From JARRQB01 sp965368585 (GTDB lineage: Bacteria > Pseudomonadota > Gammaproteobacteria > Chromatiales > Chromatiaceae), in contig CBDUNM010000200.1 of NCBI GenBank assembly GCA_965368585.1, positions 1 to 7,615 on the forward strand: 7,615 bases of DNA. The letters run 5' to 3'. Position 1 is the first letter of the stretch. Each line of letters opens with the position of its first letter. The position numbers were made by a program, and so were the translations under genes. The notes beneath the pieces were generated by a model. That model was not told where the DNA came from and did no database searches. It saw only the letters and a list, made by a program, of their open reading frames with translations. Of the stretch, positions 1-6,443 are shown in pieces.

Positions 1-1154
1 TCTTCCTCGGACAGTTCGTCCATACCCAGGATGGCAATGATGTCTTTCAGCTCTTTATAGCGCTGCAGCACACCCTGGACACCGCGCGCCACTTCGTAGT
101 GCTCCTGACCAACCACGTGCGGATCGAGGATGCGTGATGTCGAATCGAGCGGATCCACCGCGGGATAAATACCCAACTCCGCCACCTGACGGGACAATAC
201 CAGCGTTGCGTCCAAGTGAGCGAAGGTGGTAGCAGGCGACGGGTCGGTCAAGTCGTCAGCCGGTACGTAGACCGCCTGGAACGAGGTGATGGACCCGGTC
301 TTGGTCGAGGTGATGCGCTCCTGAAGTACACCCATCTCCTCCGCCAGCGTCGGCTGGTAGCCTACAGCTGACGGCATACGGCCCAACAGGGCCGACACTT
401 CGGTACCCGCCAGGGTGTAACGGTAGATATTGTCGACGAACAACAGCACGTCGCGGCCTTCGTCGCGGAAGTACTCAGCCATGGTCAGGCCGGTCAATCC
501 GACCCGCAAGCGGTTACCCGGCGGCTCGTTCATCTGGCCGTAGACCAACGCCACTTTGTCAAGCACGCCGCCTTCTGACATCTCGTGGTAGAAGTCGTTG
601 CCTTCACGCGTCCGCTCGCCGACACCGGCGAAGACCGAGAAGCCGGAGTGCTCGACTGCGATGTTTCGAATCAGCTCCATCAAGGTCACCGTCTTACCGA
701 CCCCGGCGCCCCCGAACAAACCAACTTTACCGCCCTTCTGGATAGGCATGATCAGATCGATGACCTTGATACCGGTTTCCAGAACCTCGGTGCTGGCCGC
801 CTGGTCTTCGAGCTTGGGTGCTGCACGGTGAATCGGCATGCGCTGCTCTTCACCAATCGGACCCGCGTCGTCTACCGGCTCACCCAATACGTCCATGATC
901 CGACCCAGGGTCGCCTGGCCGACCGGAACGGAAATCGCCGCACCGGTATTGGTGACGTCGATGCCGCGTTTCAGGCCATCGGTGGAACCCATGGCAATCG
1001 TGCGCGCGATTCCGTCACCCAACTGCTGCTGGACTTCGAGGGTCAGGCCCAGAGATGCGATCTTCAGGGCGTCGTAAACCTTGGGCATTTCACCGCGTGG
1101 AAACTGTATGTCCACCACGGCGCCGATGACTGAGACTACTTTACCCGTACTCAT
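1..1154 (-). CDS. atpD: ATP synthase F1 subunit beta (3' end outside window)
   Basis: This is the catalytic beta subunit of F1, which makes ATP from ADP and phosphate at the alpha/beta interfaces on the cytoplasmic face of the membrane. The start is ATG at 1154 (MSTGKVVSVIGAVVDIQF), with an AGAGGA ribosome binding site 7 bases upstream. The window shows 384 complete codons. The N-terminal barrel is followed by the nucleotide-binding domain with Walker A GGAGVGKT (Lys154, Thr155) and the GERTREGNDFY segment containing the catalytic glutamate Glu180 (E. coli Glu181). The reading frame runs off base 1 inside the DELSEED motif that contacts the gamma shaft; DELSEE is at residues 379-384. About 75 C-terminal residues are therefore missing because of the window edge, not because of a mutation. 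It is the last atp gene visible, with atpC expected beyond it. The identification is certain. Confidence 0.98.
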   Translation of the reverse strand, partial: MSTGKVVSVIGAVVDIQFPRGEMPKVYDALKIASLGLTLEVQQQLGDGIARTIAMGSTDGLKRGIDVTNTGAAISVPVGQATLGRIMDVLGEPVDDAGPIGEEQRMPIHRAAPKLEDQAASTEVLETGIKVIDLIMPIQKGGKVGLFGGAGVGKTVTLMELIRNIAVEHSGFSVFAGVGERTREGNDFYHEMSEGGVLDKVALVYGQMNEPPGNRLRVGLTGLTMAEYFRDEGRDVLLFVDNIYRYTLAGTEVSALLGRMPSAVGYQPTLAEEMGVLQERITSTKTGSITSFQAVYVPADDLTDPSPATTFAHLDATLVLSRQVAELGIYPAVDPLDSTSRILDPHVVGQEHYEVARGVQGVLQRYKELKDIIAILGMDELSEE

Positions 1155-1161
1155 TTGCGAG

Positions 1162-1167
1162 TCCTCT
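1162..1167 (-). promoter_or_regulatory. Ribosome binding site of atpD
   Basis: AGAGGA (minus strand) lies 7 bases before the atpD ATG in the 74-base atpG-atpD gap. It is a strong Shine-Dalgarno match and supports the chosen start. The rest of the gap (1168-1228) has no clear promoter. A CCGGG/CCCGG pairing with a long loop is possible but weak. Confidence 0.75.
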
Positions 1168-1228
1168 TTAATCCTGAATTCTATGCCGGGGCCGTCGTGT
1201 GATCGGAGACAAATCCCGGGTTAAATGG

Positions 1229-2095
1229 CTAAGCCAGCGCCGCAGCACCAGCCACGATTTCGGATATTTCCTGGGTGATCGCCGCCTGCCGCGCCTTGTT
1301 GTAAACCAGTTGCAGTTCGTTGATGATATCGCCGGCGTTGTCGGACGCGGATTTCATCGCCACCATGCGCGCTGACTGCTCACATGCGCCGTTTTCGACC
1401 ACGGCCTGGTAGACCAACGACTCGATGTAACGGGTCAGAAGATCGTCCAGCACGTCTTTGGCTTCGGGTTCGTAGATATAGTCCCAGTGGTGACCGAATT
1501 GCTTCGTATCTTCGTCCTGCGGCAGCGGTACGAGTTGCTGCACTGTGGGCTGCTGGGTCATGGTATTCACGAATCGGTTGTAGGCGATGCGAATTTCGTC
1601 AATTTCGCCGTTTGCGTAAGCATCGAGCATGACCTTGAGTGTACCGATCAGGTTTTCCACATGCGGCACGTCGCCCAAATGGGTCGCCTGGGCCAACACG
1701 CGGCCACCGACGCGGCGGAAAAAACCGAGTGCCTTATTGCCGATGGTGCAAAATTCGACTTCTTTGCCTTCGTCCTTTAGCGTCTTGATATCCCGGACGA
1801 GCGCGCGGAACAGGTTGCTGTTGAGGCCTCCGCACAGGCCCCGATCCGAGGACACGATCACGTAACCGATGCGCCTGACTTCGCGCGGCACCATGTAAGC
1901 GTGTTTGTACTCGGGATTCGCATGCGCCACATGACCGATGACCGCGTACATCTTTTCAGCATACGGTCGCGACGCGGCCATACGATCCTGCGCTTTGCGC
2001 ATCTTCGCCGCGGCGACCATTTCCATCGCTTTGGTGATCTTCTGCGTGTTCTTGATCGACGCGATCTTGGTGCGTATCTCTTTGCCGACTGCCAT
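1229..2095 (-). CDS. atpG: ATP synthase F1 subunit gamma
   Basis: This is the central rotor shaft, whose N- and C-terminal helices form a coiled coil inside the alpha3beta3 head and couple c-ring rotation to catalysis. It has 288 residues, against 287 in E. coli. The N-terminal helix MAVGKEIRTKIASIKNTQKI continues into TKAMEMVAAAKM, the family signature, with the position of E. coli Met23 at Met24. The SSDRGLCGGLN segment at about residues 82-92 contains Cys88 (E. coli Cys87). The C-terminal helix carries the conserved SASDNAGDIINEL and YNKARQAAITQEISEIV stretches. The start is ATG at 2095 and the stop is TAG. The ribosome binding site is weak, a GAG core 6 bases upstream, so translation may depend partly on coupling with atpA, which ends 49 bases before. 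No anomalies were seen. Confidence 0.98.
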   Translation of the reverse strand: MAVGKEIRTKIASIKNTQKITKAMEMVAAAKMRKAQDRMAASRPYAEKMYAVIGHVAHANPEYKHAYMVPREVRRIGYVIVSSDRGLCGGLNSNLFRALVRDIKTLKDEGKEVEFCTIGNKALGFFRRVGGRVLAQATHLGDVPHVENLIGTLKVMLDAYANGEIDEIRIAYNRFVNTMTQQPTVQQLVPLPQDEDTKQFGHHWDYIYEPEAKDVLDDLLTRYIESLVYQAVVENGACEQSARMVAMKSASDNAGDIINELQLVYNKARQAAITQEISEIVAGAAALA

Positions 2096-2144
2096 AGTGA
2101 GCTCGCTAGTTCAGGGTTTGTGCCAGTTGAATAGCCGGATCGTG

Positions 2145-3686
2145 TTACCAGGTATGGTTGGCCTTGAAATCATTGATCGCATCGTGGAACGCTTTCTCGG
2201 TTTCGTCGTTCCAGTCGGGGTTGTCGTTGATCTGATCCAACAAAGCAGAGTGGCTCGAGCGCATGTGGGCGTGCAAAGCGCCTTCGAAATCGACGATTTT
2301 CGCGACTTCGACGTCATCGAGATAACCCTCGTTTGCGGCAAACAGCGATATCGCCATTTCGGCCACGGACAGCGGCGAATACTGCGCCTGCTTCATGAGT
2401 TCGGTGACCCGTTGACCGCGCTCCAACTGCTTGCGGGTCGCCTCGTCCAGGTCAGAGGCGAACTGCGAGAACGCCGCCAGTTCGCGGTACTGAGCCAGCG
2501 CCAGACGTACACCGCCGCCGAGCTTCTTGATGATCTTGGTTTGGGCTGCGCCACCGACCCGCGATACCGACAACCCAGCGTTGATGGCAGGGCGCATGCC
2601 GGCCGAAAACAGGTCGGACTCGAGGAAGATCTGACCGTCGGTAATCGAGATGACGTTGGTCGGTACAAACGCCGAAACGTCGCCTGCCTGGGTTTCGATG
2701 ATCGGCAAGGCCGTCAGAGATCCGGTTTTACCCTTTACCTGACCGTTAGTCAGTTTCTCGACGTGGTCGGCATTGACTCGTGCGGCACGCTCCAGCAACC
2801 GGGAGTGCAGGTAGAACACGTCACCCGGATAGGCTTCGCGACCCGGCGGACGGCGCAGCAGCAGCGAAACCTGGCGATAGGCCCACGCCTGCTTGGTCAG
2901 GTCGTCGTAAACGATGAGCGCATCTTCGCCGCGATCGCGAAAATACTCGCCCATGGTGCAGCCCGCGTAGGGTGCGATGAACTGCATCGCGGCCGATTCG
3001 GCCGCCGGTGCCGCCACAATGATGGTGTGTTCCATTGCGCTGTGTTCTTCGAGCTTACGCACGATACTGGCGATCGAAGAGTTCTTCTGGCCGACCGCGA
3101 CATAGATACATTTTACGCCGGTACTCACCTGGTTGATGATGGTGTCGACCGCGATGGCGGTCTTACCGGTCTGGCGGTCGCCGATAATGAGTTCGCGCTG
3201 GCCGCGGCCCACCGGCACCATGGAGTCGAGCGCCTTGTAGCCGGTCTGTAACGGCTGATCGACCGACTTGCGTGCGATGACGCCGGGCGCGACTTTCTCG
3301 ATCGGCGAGGATCCGGTAGCTTCAATCGGGCCCTTACCGTCCAGCGGGTTACCCAGGGAGTCGACCACGCGACCGAGCATTTCCGGACCGACAGGCACTT
3401 CCAGTACGCGGCCGGTACACTTGACCGAGTCGCCTTCGGTGATATTTTTGTAGTCACCCAGCACCACGGCACCGACCGAATCTCGCTCGAGGTTCAACGC
3501 CAGGCCGAAGATGTTGCCGGGGAATTCCAGCATTTCGTATGACATGACGTCGGCCAGACCATGAACGCGCACGATGCCGTCGGTAACACTGACGACCGTA
3601 CCTTCGTTATGGGCTTCCGTCTTGAGATCGAATTTCTCGATCTTACTTTTGATCAGATCGCTGATTTCGGATGGGTTCAGTTGCAT
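2145..3686 (-). CDS. atpA: ATP synthase F1 subunit alpha
   Basis: This is the non-catalytic nucleotide-binding subunit alternating with beta in the F1 head. Its 513 residues equal the E. coli length, and key residues keep the E. coli numbering: Walker A GDRQTGKT at 169-176 (Lys175, Thr176) and the arginine finger Arg376 in SVSRVGGAAQ. The N-terminal segment MQLNPSEISDLIKSKIEKFD is the helix that binds subunit delta, followed by the barrel (about residues 25-95), the nucleotide-binding domain (about 96-380) and the C-terminal helical domain. The start is ATG at 3686, 14 bases after the atpH stop, with only a weak GGGTAA-type ribosome binding site. The stop is TAA. The long open frame on the opposite strand over this gene is a codon-bias artefact, listed among the rejected items. 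Confidence 0.99.
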   Translation of the reverse strand: MQLNPSEISDLIKSKIEKFDLKTEAHNEGTVVSVTDGIVRVHGLADVMSYEMLEFPGNIFGLALNLERDSVGAVVLGDYKNITEGDSVKCTGRVLEVPVGPEMLGRVVDSLGNPLDGKGPIEATGSSPIEKVAPGVIARKSVDQPLQTGYKALDSMVPVGRGQRELIIGDRQTGKTAIAVDTIINQVSTGVKCIYVAVGQKNSSIASIVRKLEEHSAMEHTIIVAAPAAESAAMQFIAPYAGCTMGEYFRDRGEDALIVYDDLTKQAWAYRQVSLLLRRPPGREAYPGDVFYLHSRLLERAARVNADHVEKLTNGQVKGKTGSLTALPIIETQAGDVSAFVPTNVISITDGQIFLESDLFSAGMRPAINAGLSVSRVGGAAQTKIIKKLGGGVRLALAQYRELAAFSQFASDLDEATRKQLERGQRVTELMKQAQYSPLSVAEMAISLFAANEGYLDDVEVAKIVDFEGALHAHMRSSHSALLDQINDNPDWNDETEKAFHDAINDFKANHTW

Positions 3687-3700
3687 GGTTGGTTACCCGT

Positions 3701-4240
3701 TTAAATGCTTAATTCGTGCGCCAGCTGGGAGATTTGTCCCTGGATGGAACCGTCGATCACCAAATCGCCGGCGCGAACACGTACTCCGCCGATCAATTCT
3801 GGGTCTTGTCTACTCGTTATGCGTACATCACGACCGAGCTTTTTCTTCAATGCCGCGGCCAGCGCCGCCTCCTGGGCGTCGTTGACCGCGAAGGCGGAGG
3901 CGACTTCGACTTCGATGGCGCCCTCATGCTCGCTCTTGAGCTGGTTGAACAGCTCGGCGATTTCGGGGAGAACCGACATTCGACCGTTTTCCAGCAAAAT
4001 CTTGACGAGATTTTGCCCTTCGTCATTCAGTAGTCCGCTTCCGATGTCCAGCATCAGCTCCTGCTTGTTCGCCATCGTCACCTTGGGATTGGTGAGCACC
4101 CCCGAAACCGCTGGATTCTTAACCACAGCCGCCAAGAAATCGACGGTATCGGACCAGGTATCGAGATTGTCGCTTTCCACCGCGCGTTTGAACACGGCTT
4201 CGGCGTACGGTCGTGCGACGGTTGTTGATTCTGCTGCCAT
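3701..4240 (-). CDS. atpH: ATP synthase F1 subunit delta
   Basis: This is the stalk-cap protein (OSCP homologue) that joins the N-terminus of alpha to the C-termini of the b dimer. It has 179 residues, close to the 177 of E. coli. The N-terminal helical bundle begins TVARPYAEAVFKRAVE and runs to about residue 105. The C-terminal part ends with the family signature RVRAGDLVIDGSIQGQISQL. As usual for this subunit it is less conserved than alpha and beta, so identification rests on these end motifs and on its place between atpF and atpA. The start is ATG at 4240, with AAGG 7 bases upstream in the 15-base gap after atpF. The stop is TAA. Confidence 0.97.
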   Translation of the reverse strand: MAAESTTVARPYAEAVFKRAVESDNLDTWSDTVDFLAAVVKNPAVSGVLTNPKVTMANKQELMLDIGSGLLNDEGQNLVKILLENGRMSVLPEIAELFNQLKSEHEGAIEVEVASAFAVNDAQEAALAAALKKKLGRDVRITSRQDPELIGGVRVRAGDLVIDGSIQGQISQLAHELSI

Positions 4241-4255
4241 GGCGCTGCCTTAAGG

Positions 4256-4726
4256 TTAGATCTGGTTGGCGACGGCGTCGACGATGTCTCTGTGAGCGTC
4301 AGCGTTGATTTCTTTACGGAGAATCTTCTCAGCGCCGGCTATCGCCAGTTCTGCCACTTTGCCCCGTAGTTGCTCGCGGGCCTTATTGGTTTCCTGTTCG
4401 ATTTCCGCCTGGGCCGCCTTGAGCAAACGCTCGCCTTCGACGCGCGCATCCCCCTTTGCTTCCTCGACGATCTCCGTGGCGCGCTTTTCCGCCTTGACGA
4501 CGATTTCAGCCGCCTTTTTCTTCGCTTCGACCAGTTGTTCCTTGGCGCGCTGTTGGGCGAGCTGTTGTTCGTGTTGTCCCCGCTCGCCGGCCGCCAGGCC
4601 GTCCGCGATTTTCGCCTTACGCTCTTCCAGGGCCTTTACGATAGGCGGCCAGACGAATTTCATGGTGAACCAAACGAACAGCACAAAGGAGATCAGCTGC
4701 CCAAATAAAGTCAGGTTTATGTTCAT
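4256..4726 (-). CDS. atpF: ATP synthase Fo subunit b
   Basis: Two copies of this subunit form the peripheral stalk that holds the F1 head still against the rotor. Its 156 residues match the E. coli length. One N-terminal membrane helix (about residues 5-26, LTLFGQLISFVLFVWFTMKF) leads through the VWPP turn to conserved Arg36. A long charged helix of about 110 residues, rich in Ala, Glu, Lys and Gln, follows and is expected to dimerise as a right-handed coiled coil. The C-terminal delta-binding part contains VAELAIAGAEKIL. There is a single b gene and no b' paralogue, which fits a homodimer. The start is ATG at 4726 with GAGGT 6 bases upstream, and the stop is TAA. Confidence 0.98.
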   Translation of the reverse strand: MNINLTLFGQLISFVLFVWFTMKFVWPPIVKALEERKAKIADGLAAGERGQHEQQLAQQRAKEQLVEAKKKAAEIVVKAEKRATEIVEEAKGDARVEGERLLKAAQAEIEQETNKAREQLRGKVAELAIAGAEKILRKEINADAHRDIVDAVANQI

Positions 4727-4732
4727 GCCGGT

Positions 4733-4737
4733 ACCTC
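4733..4737 (-). promoter_or_regulatory. Ribosome binding site of atpF
   Basis: GAGGT (minus strand) lies 6 bases before the atpF ATG and downstream of the atpE stem-loop. It supports the atpF start and gives atpF its own initiation site in the 55-base gap. Confidence 0.7.
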
Positions 4738-4752
4738 GTTACTGACGAGATG

Positions 4753-4783
4753 AAAAAAGTCGAACGGTTTCGTGTAACCGATC
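4753..4783 (-). other. Stem-loop after the atpE stop codon, followed by a U tract
   Basis: On the transcript, CGGTT (4780-4776) can pair with AACCG (4769-4765) around a 6-base loop. After one T-T mismatch the GA of the atpE stop codon (4783-4782) can pair with TC (4763-4762), giving a stem that begins at the stop codon. A run of six U residues (4758-4753) follows the inner stem after a short spacer. That spacer makes it a poor intrinsic terminator, and the genes downstream must be expressed. A partial attenuator or a 3' end protecting atpE mRNA is possible, because c subunits are needed in excess over b. The pairing is seen directly; the role is inferred. Confidence 0.4.
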
Positions 4784-5021
4784 AACCGGCCAATGCGAAC
4801 ATGACGTACATGCCAAGACCCACGGCAATCATCGGCACGGCGTCGGTCAGACCCATGACAATGAAGAACTGGGTGCGCAGCATGGGGATGAGCTCCGGCT
4901 GACGCGCAGCGCCTTCCAGGAAGCGGCCACCGAGTACGCCGATGCCTACAGCCGCACCAACGGCGCCCAGACCCAACATGATTGCGGCGGCGATTACCAG
5001 CAGAGCGTTTGCCATTTCCAT
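4782..5021 (-). CDS. atpE: ATP synthase Fo subunit c (proton-carrying rotor ring)
   Basis: This is the two-helix membrane proteolipid that assembles into the rotor ring and carries protons past subunit a. It has 79 residues, as in E. coli. Helix 1 (about 8-33) holds the glycine-rich packing stretch GLGAVGAAVGIGVLGG, followed by the polar loop GAARQPELIP that contacts gamma and epsilon. Helix 2 (about 50-77) contains the proton-binding Asp60 in GLTDAVPMIAVGLG (E. coli Asp61). The Gln/Glu/Ser set of sodium-type rings is absent, so proton coupling is expected. The frame is open further upstream, but the start at 5021 (MEMANALL) is preferred: it has GGGAG 6 bases upstream, matches the family N-terminus, and avoids an implausible polar extension. 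A second ATG two codons later is too far from that site. The stop is TGA. Confidence 0.98.
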   Translation of the reverse strand: MEMANALLVIAAAIMLGLGAVGAAVGIGVLGGRFLEGAARQPELIPMLRTQFFIVMGLTDAVPMIAVGLGMYVMFALAG

Positions 5022-5070
5022 CGTTTTCTCCCGATAAGAGCAAATAGTGAGACAGGTTTGTGTAAGAAAT
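5022..5070 (-). promoter_or_regulatory. A/U-rich translation leader of atpE
   Basis: The 49-base atpB-atpE gap is visibly poorer in G and C (19 of 49 bases) than the genes beside it. It contains the stretch ACACAAACCTG and ends with the strong ribosome binding site GGGAG (5032-5028). In E. coli the same gap carries an unstructured enhancer that raises atpE translation to meet the high c-subunit demand. The position and base composition here fit a similar role, but function is inferred and no detailed sequence conservation is claimed. Confidence 0.5.
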
Positions 5071-5937
5071 TCAGTGATGTTCGCTGTGCGCCATATCCAG
5101 GTATACAACCGTCAGCGTCATGAAAATGAACGCCTGCAGCGTTATGATCAGGATGTGGAAGATTGCCCAGCCCAGCTGCAAAATGCCGCCGAACAGACCC
5201 AGCGCGAGTCCGGCCGAGTACATGATCGCGATCAGGATAAAGATCATCTCTCCCGCATACATATTGCCGAACAGACGCAGTGATAGCGAAAGCGGCTTTG
5301 CCAACAGATTGACGCCTTCCAGCACCAGGTTTATGACCCAGAAAATCGGTTTCAGTACCGCGTTGTCGGTTTGAAAAGGCATGCCGGTGAGTTCGTGAAC
5401 GAATCCGCCGACGCCCTTGAGCTTGATACTGTAGTAGATGATGAGCGCGAACACGCCCAACGACATGCCGAATGTCGCATTCGGATCGGTAGTCGAAACG
5501 ACCTTCATGTGGTGGATGCCCAGTTGACCCGAAACCCATGGAATCAGGTCGACGGGGACCAGATCCATCGCGTTCATCAGGAAAATCCAGATGAAGATGG
5601 TCAGTGCCAAGGGGGCGACCAGAGGGTTCTTGTGGCTGAAGGAACCGCGCACGTTTTCGTCGACGAATTCGATGATCCATTCGACGAAGTTCTGCAAACC
5701 TCCGGGCACGCCGGCGGTAGCGCTCTTGGCTGCCTTGCTGAAGAAAAACAGAAAAAGCACGCCGAGCGCAATCGACCAGAACATGGTGTCCAGATGAATT
5801 GCCCAGAAACCCATCGCCTTGGCTTCGGCAGCCGAATGGGCGATACCCCAGCCGTGCTCTGGATGGTTGCCGAAGGTCAGGTTCGTCAGGTGATGATTGA
5901 TGTATTCGCCGGTCGTAATGTTTTCGGAGGATGCCAT
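5071..5937 (-). CDS. atpB: ATP synthase Fo subunit a (proton channel)
   Basis: This is the integral membrane stator subunit with the two proton half-channels next to the c ring. It has 288 residues, somewhat longer than the 271 of E. coli, with the extra length mostly before the first membrane helix (about residue 50). Hydrophobic segments lie at about 47-66, 106-127, 155-172, 195-222, 230-250 and 255-282. The signature SLRLFGNMYAGE contains the essential Arg221 (E. coli Arg210) and Glu230 (E. coli Glu219). FHILIITLQAFIF supplies His261 and Gln268 (E. coli His245 and Gln252). The tail is histidine-rich (HSEHH), as in relatives. The start is ATG at 5937 with a weak GAGA-type ribosome binding site; the atpI stop lies 25 bases upstream. 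The stop is TGA. Confidence 0.98.
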   Translation of the reverse strand: MASSENITTGEYINHHLTNLTFGNHPEHGWGIAHSAAEAKAMGFWAIHLDTMFWSIALGVLFLFFFSKAAKSATAGVPGGLQNFVEWIIEFVDENVRGSFSHKNPLVAPLALTIFIWIFLMNAMDLVPVDLIPWVSGQLGIHHMKVVSTTDPNATFGMSLGVFALIIYYSIKLKGVGGFVHELTGMPFQTDNAVLKPIFWVINLVLEGVNLLAKPLSLSLRLFGNMYAGEMIFILIAIMYSAGLALGLFGGILQLGWAIFHILIITLQAFIFMTLTVVYLDMAHSEHH

Positions 5938-5962
5938 CTGTGTTTGATTTCTCTTTCAGCTA

Positions 5963-6331
5963 TCAACTTGCCACCCGATTCACCAACATCGGGGGCACTA
6001 TTTGAACCACCAAAAAGGCGCCTAGAAGCGCCACCGCATGCAGCGGCCTGACCCAGGCAAAAACTACTCCGAACGCCAGGGCGACAAAAAGCAATTTCAG
6101 CAACTCCGCCCCGTAGAAGCGAAACATGAGCTTCCCGGGATTCTGCGCACGATAACGGGCGAACACACCAACGGCAAACAACGCGTTCGCCAGGGTCGCC
6201 GTGGCGCCACCGATCAGCGCCGAAATGCCGGCTGTCAGACTCAACGCCAGCGCCACGCCCGCCACCAGCACTGTGCACAAGGCCTGAGTGATCAGTATCC
6301 GCCTGGCCCGTTTTACGTCGAGATTGTGCAT
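5963..6331 (-). CDS. atpI: ATP synthase accessory protein I
   Basis: This is a small membrane protein of the ATP synthase I family, thought to help assemble or stabilise the c ring. It is not part of the finished enzyme. From ATG at 6331 it has 122 residues with four hydrophobic segments at about 12-33, 35-57, 74-93 and 98-115. The RFYGAELLKL stretch before the third segment matches the FYxGExxK feature of gammaproteobacterial AtpI, and position ahead of atpB supports the call. The frame stays open upstream to a TTG at 6379, but that TTG overlaps the -10 box of the likely promoter and so should not be transcribed. A TTG at 6340 lies 6 bases after an AGG and is a possible start adding three residues. 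The ATG start is preferred but not certain. The sequence is poorly conserved, as is normal for the family. Confidence 0.88.
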   Translation of the reverse strand: MHNLDVKRARRILITQALCTVLVAGVALALSLTAGISALIGGATATLANALFAVGVFARYRAQNPGKLMFRFYGAELLKLLFVALAFGVVFAWVRPLHAVALLGAFLVVQIVPPMLVNRVAS

Positions 6332-6378
6332 GTGCAGCAAACGCGACCTAAGTTGCCGAGCCGTCGAAAGCGGGCGCA

Positions 6379-6407
6379 AGTATAAGTGGACAGAATTATA
6401 AGGTCAA
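6379..6407 (-). promoter_or_regulatory. Probable sigma70 promoter of the atp operon
   Basis: On the minus strand, TTGACC (6407-6402) and TATACT (6384-6379) are separated by exactly 17 bases. Each box is one base from the sigma70 consensus (TTGACA and TATAAT). Transcription would begin near 6372, giving a leader of about 40 bases before the atpI ATG at 6331. The site lies in the only sizeable gap between parB and the atp genes, where the operon promoter is expected. Confidence 0.7.
6395..6400 (-). promoter_or_regulatory. Second possible -10 box (TATAAT)
   Basis: A perfect TATAAT lies inside the spacer of the main atp promoter. At the correct distance upstream only a poor -35 match (TTTATC, 6423-6418) is present. 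It could be a weaker overlapping promoter, or just part of an A/T-rich spacer. Confidence 0.3.
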
Positions 6408-6420
6408 ACAATCGAGCGAT

Positions 6421-6443
6421 AAAAAGCCAAGGGATGGCGGGCT
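6421..6443 (-). terminator. Weak terminator-like hairpin after parB
   Basis: On the transcript GCCA (6438-6435) pairs with TGGC (6429-6426) across a 5-base loop, followed at once by five U residues (6425-6421). An alternative pairing is AGCC (6443-6440) with GGCT (6428-6425). Both stems have only 4 base pairs, so termination would be incomplete at best, and some read-through from parAB into the atp operon is plausible. It begins at the parB stop codon. Confidence 0.4.

Noticed and set aside
1088..1104. Near-palindrome TTTCACCGCGTGGAAAC resembling a parS site
   Set aside because: The parS consensus TGTTTCACGTGAAACA has a different centre. Here the half-sites are spaced wrongly and the bases encode the conserved FPRGEMP of AtpD.
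1938..3251. 437-codon open frame on the plus strand, opposite atpA and part of atpG
   Set aside because: It lies antisense to highly conserved genes, is codon-aligned with atpA, and is explained by avoidance of TTA, CTA and TCA codons. The product resembles no family I recognise and lacks the pattern of a folded conserved protein.
4782..5108. Longer atpE reading frame starting upstream at 5108
   Set aside because: The extra 29 residues have no match to c subunits and overlap the end of atpB. The ribosome binding site and family length fix the start at 5021.
4994..5680. 228-codon minus-strand frame overlapping atpB and the start of atpE
   Set aside because: It is an out-of-frame shadow of atpB, rich in Arg, His, Gly and Asp, and conflicts with two certain genes.
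5371..6051. 226-codon plus-strand frame opposite atpB
   Set aside because: It is antisense in codon register with atpB, and its low-complexity Asp/Glu/His/Gln-rich product is typical of a shadow frame.
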